The notes beneath the pieces were generated by a model. That model made no database searches, was not told the DNA's origin, and worked only from the letters and a program-made list of their open reading frames with translations. A stretch of 41,000 bases of DNA from Haliea sp. (GTDB lineage: Bacteria > Pseudomonadota > Gammaproteobacteria > Pseudomonadales > Halieaceae): contig JADJAL010000045.1 in NCBI GenBank assembly GCA_016704305.1, positions 1 to 41,000 of the forward strand, given 5' to 3'. Shown here piece by piece: positions 27,222 through 36,048 of the stretch (position 1 is the stretch's first letter; every line of letters starts with the position of its first letter). The position numbers and the translations under genes were made by a program.

Positions 27222-28802
27222 GTGAAGAAAACCAAAGTCGTCATCGTGGGGGGTGGCTTCGGTGGTATGTTCACTGCCAAAAAGTTGCAGAAGCTCTGCC
27301 GTGGCAACATCGACATCGAGCTGATCAGCAAGATCAATTATTTCGTCTTCCAGCCGCTGCTACCTGAAGTCGCGGCTGGCACCCTCAACCCGCAAGACGC
27401 CATCACCCCGCTGCGCACCCTGTTGAAAGGCGTGCATGTGCGCCTCGCCGAAGTCACCGGCGTGGATTTCGAAGCCAAACAAGTTATTTTGATGCAGGGC
27501 CAGAAGAAACTCCTGCAACGGGTGGACTACGACCACCTCGTCATCACCACCGGGCAAATCGCCAACCTTTCATTGTTTCCGGGCTTCGAGCACCACAGCC
27601 TGACGATGAAGGATTTGTCCGACGCCTACCGGCTGCGCAACCATGTGATCGAATGCATGGAAATGGCCGACGTCACCCGCTTCGCCGACATCAAGGAGCG
27701 CGCCCTCACGTTCGTGGTGGCAGGCGCCGGCTTCTCCGGCGTAGAGACGATGGGCGAGCTCACCGAGATGATCGAACGCATACTGCCGCAGTATCCCAAC
27801 ATCCAGCGCGCCGAGATCCGTCTGGTGATGATTCAGCTCGACAAGCGCGTGCTGCCCGAACTGCCCGAGCACCTCAGCGAATACACCCTTAAACAGCTGC
27901 AAAAACGCGGCGTGGACGTGTGGCTGAACACCGGTATCCGCTCGGCCACCCAGCAGGCGGTGTACACCAATGACGGCCGCTCGCTGAACACGCGCACCAT
28001 CATCACCACGATTGGCAACGGCCCCTCGGCGTTCATCAAGTCGCTGCCCATCACGCTGGAGCGCGGGCGCATTCCGGTGAGCCGGGAACTGCAAGTGCAG
28101 AAACTGGAGAACGTGTGGGCGATTGGCGACGCCGCGCTGATTCCGCTGAATGCCGATGCCGACAAGCCGCTGTACGCGCCGCCCACCGCGCAGTTCGCGC
28201 AGGCGCAGGCAGAGACGCTGGCGGAAAACATTGTCAAATGCATGTACGGGCGCCCGCTGACACCGTTCCACTTCAAACCGGCCGGCATCATGGCCTCCTT
28301 GGGCGGCAACCGGGGCGCGGCCGAGGTGTATGGCATGCGCGTCACCGGCCTGCTCGCCTGGATCATCTGGCGCACGGCCTACATCGGCATGCTCCCGGGG
28401 TTCTCGACCAAGGTGCGCGTCGCGATCGATTGGCTGCTGGACCTGTTCATGCGCCGCACGATCGCGTACCTCGGCGACAGCGACCGCCCCGCCACCCGCT
28501 ACATGGATTTTTCCACCGGTGAAGTCGTGCAACAGGCGAACGAGGTGCCCGCGGGTTTTTACGTTGTGCTCAGCGGCAGCGTGCAGCAGGACATGCAAAC
28601 GTCCAGCGGCGAGAATAAGCAGTACACCCTGAAGGCCGGCGATAGCTGGGGCTCGAAAGCACTCAAGGAAGGCCGGCTCACGCACGGAAAGATCACCGCG
28701 CTGGAAGACACACGGCTGCTGTTGGTGCAGCGTGAGGATTTCCAACGCTTGCGCGGCGCCTTCGAACCGCTGAACGAACTGCTGGCGACGCGCGAACGCT
28801 AG
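27222..28802 (+). CDS. type II NADH dehydrogenase with C-terminal cNMP-binding-like domain
   Basis: Membrane-associated NDH-2 passes electrons from NADH to quinone without pumping protons. Starts at GTG 27222 with GGAGG six bases upstream; 526 residues. The FAD fold opens KVVIVGGGFGGMFTAKKLQK, the NADH site is FVVAGAGFSGVETMGELTEM, and the second FAD motif is LENVWAIGDAALIPLN. After the usual C-terminal membrane-binding part (ITGLLAWIIWRTAYIGMLPG-like, about 375-410) about 110 extra residues follow (QANEVPAGFYVVLSGSVQQD to LLLVQREDFQRLRG) with the layout of a cyclic-nucleotide-binding beta-roll. That appendage is unusual and may be a regulatory module. Confidence 0.88.
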   Translation: MKKTKVVIVGGGFGGMFTAKKLQKLCRGNIDIELISKINYFVFQPLLPEVAAGTLNPQDAITPLRTLLKGVHVRLAEVTGVDFEAKQVILMQGQKKLLQRVDYDHLVITTGQIANLSLFPGFEHHSLTMKDLSDAYRLRNHVIECMEMADVTRFADIKERALTFVVAGAGFSGVETMGELTEMIERILPQYPNIQRAEIRLVMIQLDKRVLPELPEHLSEYTLKQLQKRGVDVWLNTGIRSATQQAVYTNDGRSLNTRTIITTIGNGPSAFIKSLPITLERGRIPVSRELQVQKLENVWAIGDAALIPLNADADKPLYAPPTAQFAQAQAETLAENIVKCMYGRPLTPFHFKPAGIMASLGGNRGAAEVYGMRVTGLLAWIIWRTAYIGMLPGFSTKVRVAIDWLLDLFMRRTIAYLGDSDRPATRYMDFSTGEVVQQANEVPAGFYVVLSGSVQQDMQTSSGENKQYTLKAGDSWGSKALKEGRLTHGKITALEDTRLLLVQREDFQRLRGAFEPLNELLATRER

Positions 28803-28810
28803 TGCTGAAC

Positions 28811-29467
28811 ATGGACTTCAACCAACGCGTGGTGATCAACACCGCGCAGCGGGACTGGGTGGCAAGCCCCATGCCGGGTGTGATGCGCAAACCGCTGGCC
28901 CGTGAAGATGCAGAGCGCGGCCATGCCACCAGCATCGTGCGCTATGAGCCCGGCGCACGTTTCAGCGCCCACGACCATCCGCTGGGCGAGGAGATACTGG
29001 TGCTCGAAGGCGTGTTCTCCGATGAAACCGGCGATTACCCGGCAGGCACGTACTTTCGCAACCCGCAGGGATTTCGCCACGCGCCATTCAGCACCGAAGG
29101 CTGCGTGCTGCTGGTGAAACTGCACCAGTTCCAGGCGGACGACACGCAGCACGTGGTTATCGATACCCACCGCGAACCCTTCCGCCCCGGCACTGGCAAT
29201 TTGCAGGTGCTGCCGCTGCACCAACACGGCAGCGAACAGGTGGCGCTGGTGCGCTGGCCCGCCGGTGAACGTTTTCAGCCACACACGCATTTCGGCGGCG
29301 AGGAGATCTATGTGATCTCGGGTGAACTGCAGGACGAGCATGGCACTTACCCCGAGGGCACGTGGATTCGCAGCCCGCATATGAGCCAGCACTTGCCGTT
29401 TGCCGAGAAGGAGACGCTGATCTGGGTGAAGGTCGGGCATTTACCCGTTGAGATACTCAACAGCTAG
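28811..29467 (+). CDS. double-cupin protein (ChrR-like cupins)
   Basis: The 218-residue protein contains two similar cupin units, about 45-100 and 145-205. Each has the metal-site layout His-x-His...Glu...His: HDHPLGEEILVLEGVFSDET with FRH, and HTHFGGEEIYVISGELQDEH with MSQH. Such tandem cupins resemble the metal-binding part of ChrR anti-sigma factors, but no N-terminal zinc anti-sigma domain is present, so it may be an enzyme or sensor. It begins eight bases after the NDH-2 stop (a GTG at 28802 is possible), so the two are probably co-transcribed. Confidence 0.85.
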   Translation: MDFNQRVVINTAQRDWVASPMPGVMRKPLAREDAERGHATSIVRYEPGARFSAHDHPLGEEILVLEGVFSDETGDYPAGTYFRNPQGFRHAPFSTEGCVLLVKLHQFQADDTQHVVIDTHREPFRPGTGNLQVLPLHQHGSEQVALVRWPAGERFQPHTHFGGEEIYVISGELQDEHGTYPEGTWIRSPHMSQHLPFAEKETLIWVKVGHLPVEILNS

Positions 29468-29535
29468 CGATTCCAGCCTGTGCATCCGGCGGGTTGTAAT
29501 GGATACTGTGCCTCTCAGTAGAAGGAGAGCGAACC

Positions 29536-30960
29536 ATGGGTTCACCCGCGCACACGCAGCGTTCTGACACTCCCGACGTTTACACGGCGCTGTCCACCTA
29601 CGACAAGCCGGCGATACGCCGCTACCAGAAACACACCCGGATGGCCGACCTCTCCCACCTGCCAGGCACCTGGGGCGTGCCCTTTCTCGGCCACCTGTTC
29701 TGGCTGCTCAAGGATGTGCACGGCTGGATGGACAGGCAGTATCAGCAGTACGGACCGGTGTTTCGCGCCCGCACGCCACGACTGGACTCCGTATTCCTGC
29801 TGGGCCCCGAGGCGAACCAGCTCGTCTTTCAGAACGAGCAGGGCATCTTCTCCAACTTCCTCGCGTGGGACCAGGTGTTTGCAACGCTGTTCGACAACAA
29901 CCTGCTGGAAAGGGATTTTGCCGACCACAAGGCCAACCGCCGTATCCTGCAGTCCGCTTTCAAGCGCCCGGCCATCGAGGGGCATATGCAACTGATGAAC
30001 CCGATGTTGCGCGATGGCATCTTCAGCTGGCAGACCGGGCGCACGATCAAGGCCATGGATCACGTGAAGACGCTGCTGCTCAATACCGGCGCGCGCGTCT
30101 TCCTCGGCACGGAGGCCGCTCACGAATCGGACACACTCAACAGGGCATTCACGTCTGTGGTCGCCGCGACCGCAGACCCGTTCAAGCGCAAGGAGATCTG
30201 GTTTTCGCCGTACGCGCGAGGCCTGAAGGGACGGCAGATTCTTAACGACTACATGACGGACAATATTCCCCGCAGGCGCAACCAGCCGGGGCACGACCTG
30301 TTATCACAGTTCTGCCATCTCAGGGACGATGCGGGAGAACTGTTCAGTGACGAGGAAATCCGCGATCACATCGTATTCGTCTTGTTCGCGGCACACGACA
30401 CTACAACAAGCGCCCTTAGCGCCATTCTCTACACGCTGGCGACAAACCAGGCCTGGCAGGACGAGCTGCGTGCGGAAATGCATGAACTGAACAAGGATGA
30501 ACTGGAGTTTGACGACGTACCGCGCCTCAAGAAAACAGGCCTCACGCTGAAGGAAGCGCTGCGCATGTACCCGGCGCTGCCGGTGATGCCGCGCTACACC
30601 CTTGAGGAGTTTGAATTCAAGGGCCACCGCATCCCCGCCAATGCCATTGTCACGGTATCGTCGCTGTTTACTCACTATATGCCGGAGTACTGGACTGACC
30701 CGCGCACCTTTGATCCTTACCGCTTCTCCCCCGAACGCGCGGAGGAAAAGCAGGACTTTTTCCAGTACATCCCGTTCGGCGGTGGCGCGCACAAATGCCT
30801 GGGGATGCATTTTTCAGAAGTGCAGTCGAAAATGTTTCTTTTTCACCTGTTGAAGAACTTCAGGGTGAGCAAAGATCCCGCCATGACCCGATATCGCTAC
30901 AACAACGTGCCGTTGACGTTTCCGACGGATGGATTGCCGTTGCGGTTTGACCGGTTGTGA
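29536..30960 (+). CDS. cytochrome P450
   Basis: Heme monooxygenase of unknown substrate, 474 residues, no membrane anchor. Signature motifs: I-helix oxygen-activation FAAHDTTTSALS, the ExxR motif in LKEALRMYPALPVM, the PERF-like region DPYRFSPERAEEKQDF and the heme loop FGGGAHKCLGMHF with the Cys ligand. The N-terminal LPGTWGVPFLGHLFWLLKD is a proline-rich hinge found in eukaryote-like and CYP51/CYP120-like bacterial P450s. An AAGGAGAG site precedes the ATG. No ferredoxin or reductase gene is near; the NDH-2 and cupin upstream are on the same strand. Confidence 0.94.
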   Translation: MGSPAHTQRSDTPDVYTALSTYDKPAIRRYQKHTRMADLSHLPGTWGVPFLGHLFWLLKDVHGWMDRQYQQYGPVFRARTPRLDSVFLLGPEANQLVFQNEQGIFSNFLAWDQVFATLFDNNLLERDFADHKANRRILQSAFKRPAIEGHMQLMNPMLRDGIFSWQTGRTIKAMDHVKTLLLNTGARVFLGTEAAHESDTLNRAFTSVVAATADPFKRKEIWFSPYARGLKGRQILNDYMTDNIPRRRNQPGHDLLSQFCHLRDDAGELFSDEEIRDHIVFVLFAAHDTTTSALSAILYTLATNQAWQDELRAEMHELNKDELEFDDVPRLKKTGLTLKEALRMYPALPVMPRYTLEEFEFKGHRIPANAIVTVSSLFTHYMPEYWTDPRTFDPYRFSPERAEEKQDFFQYIPFGGGAHKCLGMHFSEVQSKMFLFHLLKNFRVSKDPAMTRYRYNNVPLTFPTDGLPLRFDRL

Positions 30961-31040
30961 GGTGAATGCGGCGCGTTTTGTACCTGAGCGCCGACAGGAA
31001 AAGCATGCGACAGGGTCTGGGCCGCACGGGCATTCTTATC

Positions 31041-31046
31041 TATAAT
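31041..31046 (+). promoter_or_regulatory. -10 element of the tRNA gene
   Basis: Perfect TATAAT 20 bases upstream of the tRNA, followed by a GC-rich GCGCGC discriminator as in stable-RNA promoters. No good -35 hexamer is visible. Confidence 0.6.
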
Positions 31047-31060
31047 GCGCGCTCTCTTTG

Positions 31061-31137
31061 GGGCCCATAGCTCAGTTGGTTAGAGCATCCGACTCATAAT
31101 CGGCAGGTCGAAGGTTCAAGTCCTTCTGGGCCCACCA
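31061..31137 (+). tRNA. tRNA with CAU anticodon, probably tRNA-Ile2 (lysidine-modified)
   Basis: A full 77-base cloverleaf: acceptor GGGCCCA with TGGGCCC, D arm GCTC-GAGC, anticodon loop CTCATAA, variable AGGTC, T arm GAAGG-TTCAAGT-CCTTC and encoded CCA. The lowest pair of the anticodon stem is a T-C mismatch. CAU could read Met or, after lysidine modification, AUA Ile. Positions 4 and 5 are C-C paired with G-G, the TilS recognition feature of E. coli tRNA-Ile2 (elongator tRNA-Met has U-A there), so Ile2 is favoured. It marks the end of the conserved backbone. Confidence 0.9.
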
Positions 31138-31168
31138 CTTTCTATAAATATCATAGACTTATAACTGC

Positions 31169-31183
31169 TTAGAGCATCCGACT
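31169..31183 (+). repeat. 15-bp duplicate of the tRNA D/anticodon arm
   Basis: TTAGAGCATCCGACT is an exact copy of tRNA bases 31080-31094, found 89 bases downstream. It could be an attachment-site scar or a remnant of a duplicated tRNA. Immediately after it the sequence changes character: 31184-31568 has no supported gene and contains G-rich text such as GGGGTTCTGGGAAACTGG. Confidence 0.6.
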
Positions 31184-31568
31184 ATTCTGGGGACATGGGT
31201 GACACTCATTGGCGGAGTCGGGGGTGTGATGCAATGGGCCGCTCGGGGTTCTGGGAAACTGGAATTCTGGGGTCCTGGGTCACTGCCACCGGACACCATG
31301 GACGACTGCTTTCTGGCGGAAGGGGACACACCGGGAGGGTCAATTTGGGCTAGCTTAACGACCCAAAACGCACCTACTTTGAGCAGGGATGGTTGGTCTC
31401 GTGGGGCGGTTTCAAAATATGTAGCTCAAAACCCACTTCTGTGCGGTCGCCGCTACGGTATTGAGGGTGTACGGTTTTATGCCCACCGCTGGACATTCAC
31501 CGCGCACTGACTTCATTAAATGGTCTTTATTATTAGAAAGAATTAATCGGTGTTAAGCGAAGCGTAAA
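31184..31568. other. gene-free stretch
   Basis: No supported gene. Short frames here lack any recognisable domain. The first 110 bases are G-rich with repeated TTCTGGG-like words, loosely similar to AATTCCAGA-rich text near 36,900 and CTTCTGGGGTTCTG near 37,990 in the opposite sense. The rest is unremarkable. Confidence 0.5.
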
Positions 31569-32681
31569 TCATGGCAGGTGCGACAATCTTCCTTTGAAAA
31601 GAGCCTTTACGCTCGCAAGTAGCTTCTCCCAATCAGCATGCCCGAGCAGAACACGCTTGTAACCCAGAACAGGCTTCTCAATACAATTCCATGATAACCA
31701 AGCGAGAGGGATTACAATCAAGCTGGAGATTGCTGTATTGAAATATGGAGATTGCGCAGGGAAGCAATAGGCGACTGCCTGCTGAATGGGAAAGGCGTAA
31801 ATATAAATGCCATATGAGATGTCACCGATTACGGCATCGGTACGTATTGTTTTTGTGGCGTAGGCGAGATAGAAAATCAGATAAATCAGTGCCGGAGGAA
31901 AAACATAGTTAAACCATTCCTGACCAAAGCAAAGGAAGGCAAGTCCCACTGCCAAAAGTGCGATTCGGTAGTCCAGAATAACTCTGTCTCGATTCAGGTA
32001 TAGAAACACACCGAGAATAAAATATAGGGCCGGCCTAGCCCATGTGGGATGAACTCCCAACAGCGGGATGCTTTCAAAAGACATAACACCTACTGTGAAT
32101 ATCAAAAGCATCAGCGCGCTCCCTACTAGCTTGTTCAGCCTAAAGCCAACAAATGTCAGAGCAGCTAACGCCAAATAGCAACGTACTTCAACAGTGAGTG
32201 TCCACAGCGAGCCATTAACCGCAGGGCGATCGTTGCCCTCAAATACGCCAGGAAGCACCCACTGCATTTGCAGGAATGCCAAGGCGTTACCCAGGTAGGA
32301 CCAAGTATCGGGATGGGCAAAATAATCGCTCAATGAAAGGGTCGTAAACGCCGGGCCGAGAAGGAAAATGGTTGCAAGCACACAGAATATCAGCGCGGGA
32401 AAAATGCGCAGCACACGAGAAAGGATGTAGTCGATCAACCCACGTTTGATCAAGCTAGCGGCGACTAGGAATCCGCTGATGGCAAAAAAGCCATATACCG
32501 CTATGTCCCCTATATATGTAGAGCCATGAAAAATTTGTCTCAATGGATCTCTTATACCCGAAGATTTATGAATAGCAAAACTATGGCCATAGAGAACCAG
32601 CCAGGCGAGCACTATTCGAATAGTCGTGAAGTTATTGTCTCGACTACCGTCATACTTGATCAAAGTATTTGGGATTGGCAC
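31569..32681 (-). CDS. membrane acyltransferase, acyltransferase-3 family
   Basis: Integral membrane enzymes of this family (OafA, NodX, WecH) transfer acetyl or other acyl groups to surface sugars. The 370-residue protein has about ten membrane segments. Near the N-terminus FTTIRIVLAWLVLYGHSFAI contains the R-x-...-H pattern, with the family's catalytic His in YGHS; IAVYGFFAISGFLVAASL and SRVLRIFPALIFCVL follow, and VNGSLWTLTVEVRCYLALA holds the SLWTLxxE motif. Intact, unlike most genes in this flank. Base composition is more AT-rich than the backbone. It could modify a polysaccharide, but no sugar gene lies beside it. Confidence 0.88.
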   Translation of the reverse strand: MPIPNTLIKYDGSRDNNFTTIRIVLAWLVLYGHSFAIHKSSGIRDPLRQIFHGSTYIGDIAVYGFFAISGFLVAASLIKRGLIDYILSRVLRIFPALIFCVLATIFLLGPAFTTLSLSDYFAHPDTWSYLGNALAFLQMQWVLPGVFEGNDRPAVNGSLWTLTVEVRCYLALAALTFVGFRLNKLVGSALMLLIFTVGVMSFESIPLLGVHPTWARPALYFILGVFLYLNRDRVILDYRIALLAVGLAFLCFGQEWFNYVFPPALIYLIFYLAYATKTIRTDAVIGDISYGIYIYAFPIQQAVAYCFPAQSPYFNTAISSLIVIPLAWLSWNCIEKPVLGYKRVLLGHADWEKLLASVKALFKGRLSHLP

Positions 32682-33464
32682 ATTATCTACCTGAATTCTT
32701 CTTTCAGATGCTGACGACCCTGGGTTCTTTTCCTGGATTTTGGGCCTTGTGTTGGTATGTTTAGATTCAACTATCCGTTGCTATATAAAGGTGGATTGGC
32801 GGTCAAGCATCCACACGCGTAAGTCACAAGGGCATCATTGAAGGTAGATCATGGTATTTTAAGCGACTAAACCTGAGCCTTTGAATGGTCTAGGGTTTAG
32901 GCCGCTCCGAGATGTTTAGCGTCGAAATTTAACTCATGAAGATTCACCGCAAACACCGCCCAACCGCAAGCGGAAATAAGCTTGTTGACACCAAGTGTTG
33001 CAATAACTTTGAGAGCTCGCGAGGTCATCACTGAAGGTCCATTGCATAGTTTAGCGCGTCCATTTATCAGCATACTAACTAGATGTAGGAGCGATTGGCA
33101 TCAGCGATGTCGGTTAAATCGGGAAACATTGCGCTGGATCAATTGCTGGGTTCAAACTGAGCTCAAGGAAAGACCGAGGGGTATTGGTTTTAATTCTGCG
33201 GGTGATTTGTAACGAATGCTGAGAAAAGCCGGATGTCCGCTTGGTGGTTTTCCCCCGATTTAGTGGACACCTTAAAATGAGCGCAATCATGCGCACGGAG
33301 GTGTGGTTTTGCCCCGATTTATTGGACATCTTTGACACAATCCATACAGGGGGGTATGTTGATTCGAGGCTTGGTCGCCACGGAAGGTCGTAGCTGCCGA
33401 TAATCATAATCAGGTTTGCAATGACCTCCGGTGCAAGCATTGCATGTAACAAGGAGAGTTGCCA
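32682..33464. other. gene-free stretch
   Basis: About 780 bases with no supported gene. The only clear structure is a pair of 31-bp direct repeats near the right end. A ribosome-binding site (AAGGAGAG, 33451-33458) for the following hydrolase closes it. Confidence 0.5.
33243..33332. repeat. two direct 31-bp repeats resembling an IS terminus
   Basis: Copies at 33243-33273 and 33302-33332 match at 27 of 31 positions and contain CCCCGATTTATTGGACA. Read in reverse, TGTCC-A-TAAATCGGGG resembles the ends of some IS3-group insertion sequences, which begin with TG. No transposase remains between or beside them. They may be solo ends left after deletion. Confidence 0.5.
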
Positions 33465-34268
33465 ATGCAATCACTCAACAAATACCTGCACGCACTCATT
33501 TTGGTGCCCAGCCTGCTTCTGACTGCCTGCAGCGACAATAATAATAGTAGTGATGCAACACCTGTAGAGGTAATGCCGGACTTCACCGCTGCGGACGCCT
33601 GGCTGGAAGAGTTTGTCGCCGCTGAGGAGCTTTTTCCTGGTTGCTCCATGATTATCGTGGACAAGCAGCAGGGCACCATCCACAAGAGTGCGTTCAGCGA
33701 CCAGACGGAGGATTCCGTGGTGCTGGTGGCATCTATCAGCAAGGTGACTGCGGTGACCTTGTTGATGGCCCTGAACGAGGATGACAGCAACGTCGATTTC
33801 GACATTCAGAAACCGATCACGAGCTACCTGCCCTGGATGGGTGTAGGGACCCTGCCATTACCACTGAACATGTGGTTTCCAACCGCGCGGGCCTACCCGG
33901 GCACCCTGCATTTTTTTCTCAACCTCAAAATTACGCGCCTCACATTTGCCAGTTCCGTCCACAGAATACCTTGCAAGGTTGCGCCCAAACGCTATTTACC
34001 ACCCTGCTTCCAGGCCTGCCCGGCTATCCGGCCAATACCTTGTTCAGATACGGTGGCAGTGCGTGGCAGATCTCCGGCGGGGTCGCCGAGCTGGTCGGCG
34101 GTGGAACCTGGGACCAGTTGTGGAATCAATACATCGCCGAACCCTGCGGTATCGAGGTGGCGAGGTACGGTAATCCCCTATCCGCAGCGGCAAGCTGGGA
34201 TGGCAATCCGGACAGCCTGGTGAGGGCAGAGAATCCCAGTATCGAAGAGGGCATGATCAGCACTGACA
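33465..34268 (+). pseudogene. serine hydrolase / class C beta-lactamase-like lipoprotein, frameshifted and truncated
   Basis: ATG 33465 follows AAGGAGAG. A lipoprotein signal ends in LLLTACS, so the protein would be anchored in the envelope. The catalytic Ser-x-x-Lys is SISK in VVLVASISKVTAVTLL. Near 33846 a G appears to be missing (GGG-ACC): the next frame continues VVSNRAGLPGHPAFF, RYGGSAWQISGGVAELVGGG (Tyr of the second motif) and NPSIEEGMISTDRGY. Homology stops at about 34268, where the family would run on for another 60 residues or so. Both the frameshift and the missing tail point to a dead gene. Family members act on peptidoglycan or esters. Confidence 0.78.
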
Positions 34269-34355
34269 GAGGATACACTTATCAAGCTCTCCAATTTATT
34301 GGGTCGATTCCTAACGCTGGCTAAAGCATATCTAAAACTGGAGAACTTGAAACCT

Positions 34356-35265
34356 ATGAAGATTAATCAATGGCTCAACCAAGGCAAGTACCTAAAGAAG
34401 TTGGAAAGTACATCGCCAATAAATGAGTCGTCTAAAGTCACGCTTCATGTACTCAGATCGCTCCAGGAATGGAAGAGTAATGCTGAAGAGTTACGACCAG
34501 GCAATCAGTCTTTGCATTTGAGCATTCCCGCTCTCCTTAAGAACAAGTTGCTTAAAACCATATATTTTGGTGATGATCCAAGGATGGACAGCGAGGTGAA
34601 ACTTCAACTAGACGAAGTCGGCAAGTTTCAGGCGCTTACGATTAAATCGCTCGGCCTAGATGCCGTGGAAAGGGCTGTCCTGGAAGTTTTGTCATTATAT
34701 TCAAACAAGAAACAAAGGAACGAGCTAAGAATACTCGTAGCCGAACCATTCTCTGCATTATCGATGCAAATAAGAGGCCGCTTTGCGCGTGCAATTACTT
34801 CGGGTTACATGCCTAATTCTCCTGCCTCGCTTTTCCCAATTAGGCACATCGATTTACAAAGGATTGATTTGCCCGACGAGACGATGGATGTACTGCTTAC
34901 AAGAGAAATATTTGAACATCTTACCGATTATCGAAAGGCGCTTGCAGAAGCGGCTAGAATATTGAAAAAAAGGTGGAATTCATTTATTTACATGCCCTTT
35001 TCATTGCAACACACATACTACGACCCAGAAAGCCACCCTTTCAGCCCAGGGTGATATTGAGCATCTGATGGAGCCTGAGTACCACGGAGATCCTTTAAGG
35101 CCAAGCGAAGGTATTCTTGTGTTCCAGATTCCCGGGTGGGATGTTCTCGAGGCCATACGCGCTTCCGGATTTTCCGATGCCGCCGTCTGCTATTTATCAA
35201 ATCCTCAGGGAGGCATCGTCGGCAAGCACTACACTGGAATCTTTGTATTTGTGTGCCAAAAATAA
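34356..35265 (+). pseudogene. class I SAM-dependent methyltransferase, one frameshift at a run of seven A
   Basis: The frame from ATG 34356 (MKINQWLNQGKYLKKLEST) carries LAEPFSALSMQIRGRFARAI-like sequence (VAEPFSALSMQIRGRFARA), then HIDLQRIDLPDETMDVLLTR and EIFEHLTDYRKALAEAARIL, the usual methyltransferase motifs II to IV. At A7 (34965-34971) one base too many breaks the frame. Without it the protein reads KKGGIHLFTCPF, TLSAQGDIEHLMEPEYHGDP and IPGWDVLEAIRASGFSDAAV to the stop at 35265, about 302 residues. The substrate is unknown. Slippage on seven A could restore some product. ATG 34299 is an alternative start overlapping the hydrolase remnant. Confidence 0.75.
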
Positions 35266-35413
35266 GCGGTTACCCCGGTTTTGGTGAGTAAATTGCGCTC
35301 TGATTCCTCGCGGAGATATCCCGGCGCTTTCTGTCTCCTTTGGATGGTCGCGAACGGTTTCGACAAGTTAACTTTTCCAGGCTGCAGAAATCTAGCCTTG
35401 GATCTCAGAGGGC

Positions 35414-35445
35414 TGCCGCGCTCGCCTGAAAGGCCGCTCCCAGGT
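35414..35445 (+). repeat. 32-bp repeat, copy 1
   Basis: TGCCGCGCTCGCCTGAAAGG followed by CCGCTCCCAGGT; it matches 36806-36837 at 31 of 32 positions. GCCTGAAAGGC inside can form a small hairpin. Confidence 0.8.
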
Positions 35446-35803
35446 CAGACTGTGTCAAAACTCAGTGTTCATCTTGGTTCTGACAACTTAACTTTCTCAA
35501 TCGAGCTAAATCCAGTCGGCGAGACTCACGCAACCGCCCTCCTCCATTCAGCAAACGCACGTACCCTGAGATTCCGATAATGTTGAGCCCTGACCAGGTG
35601 CCTGCCAAGATTGAATAGATTCTGCACCCCAGCATGGACACCAAGGAATCGCTGGGCTTGACTGACTGATTTGAACTTACGCATTCCTCACTCTGGCACC
35701 CTGGTGATTGCTCAACCCGGTTATTCGCATACCGGGAAGAGTCGTGGACTGCCTCGGGGATCATTTACCGCTTTGCAGCAGTTCCCCAGAAAACCAGAAT
35801 TCC

Positions 35804-35869
35804 ACCCGACGCACTCGACGACCTGACGAAAATTCTGTGGGTCCCGCCGAGTCGTCAGGTCCGTCGGGT
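35804..35869. repeat. inverted array of 8-bp units, copy C1
   Basis: The left half (35804-35828) is three units ACCCGACG, ACTCGACG, ACCTGACG; the right half (35845-35869) is CGCCGAGT, CGTCAGGT, CGTCGGGT, i.e. the same units on the other strand. A 16-base spacer separates the halves. One spacer base follows the outermost unit on each side. Confidence 0.85.
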
Positions 35870-36048
35870 AGATTCCGGGCTTGCTACCCCACTTTGTTTA
35901 GGGACAGATCACGGCTTTTAGTCCTGTTTCTGTTGTGCGGCCAATTGAGCGACTTTAATCGTGGTCTCCTAAACAACATAAATTTGGCCATCCCAAAAAG
36001 GCTCAATTAGGTACCATTCGTGTCAGACTACAATTCTGCATCGATCAA

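Larger units (their letters stand above)
35266..36048. other. gene-free stretch with repeats
   Basis: No supported gene. It contains one copy of a 32-bp repeat (35414-35445) and one inverted 8-mer array (35804-35869). The tail GGCTTGCTACCCCAC (from 35878) recurs at 37944. Confidence 0.55.

Noticed and set aside
27570..28745. 391-codon frame opposite the NADH dehydrogenase
   Set aside because: Shadow frame; His/Arg/Gln-rich with no domain.
31061..31137. Initiator tRNA-fMet
   Set aside because: The first base pair G-C is formed; initiator tRNAs have a mismatch there and three G-C pairs at the base of the anticodon stem, which are absent.
31199..31510. 103-codon frame after the tRNA
   Set aside because: Low-complexity G-rich start, no domain and no ribosome-binding site.
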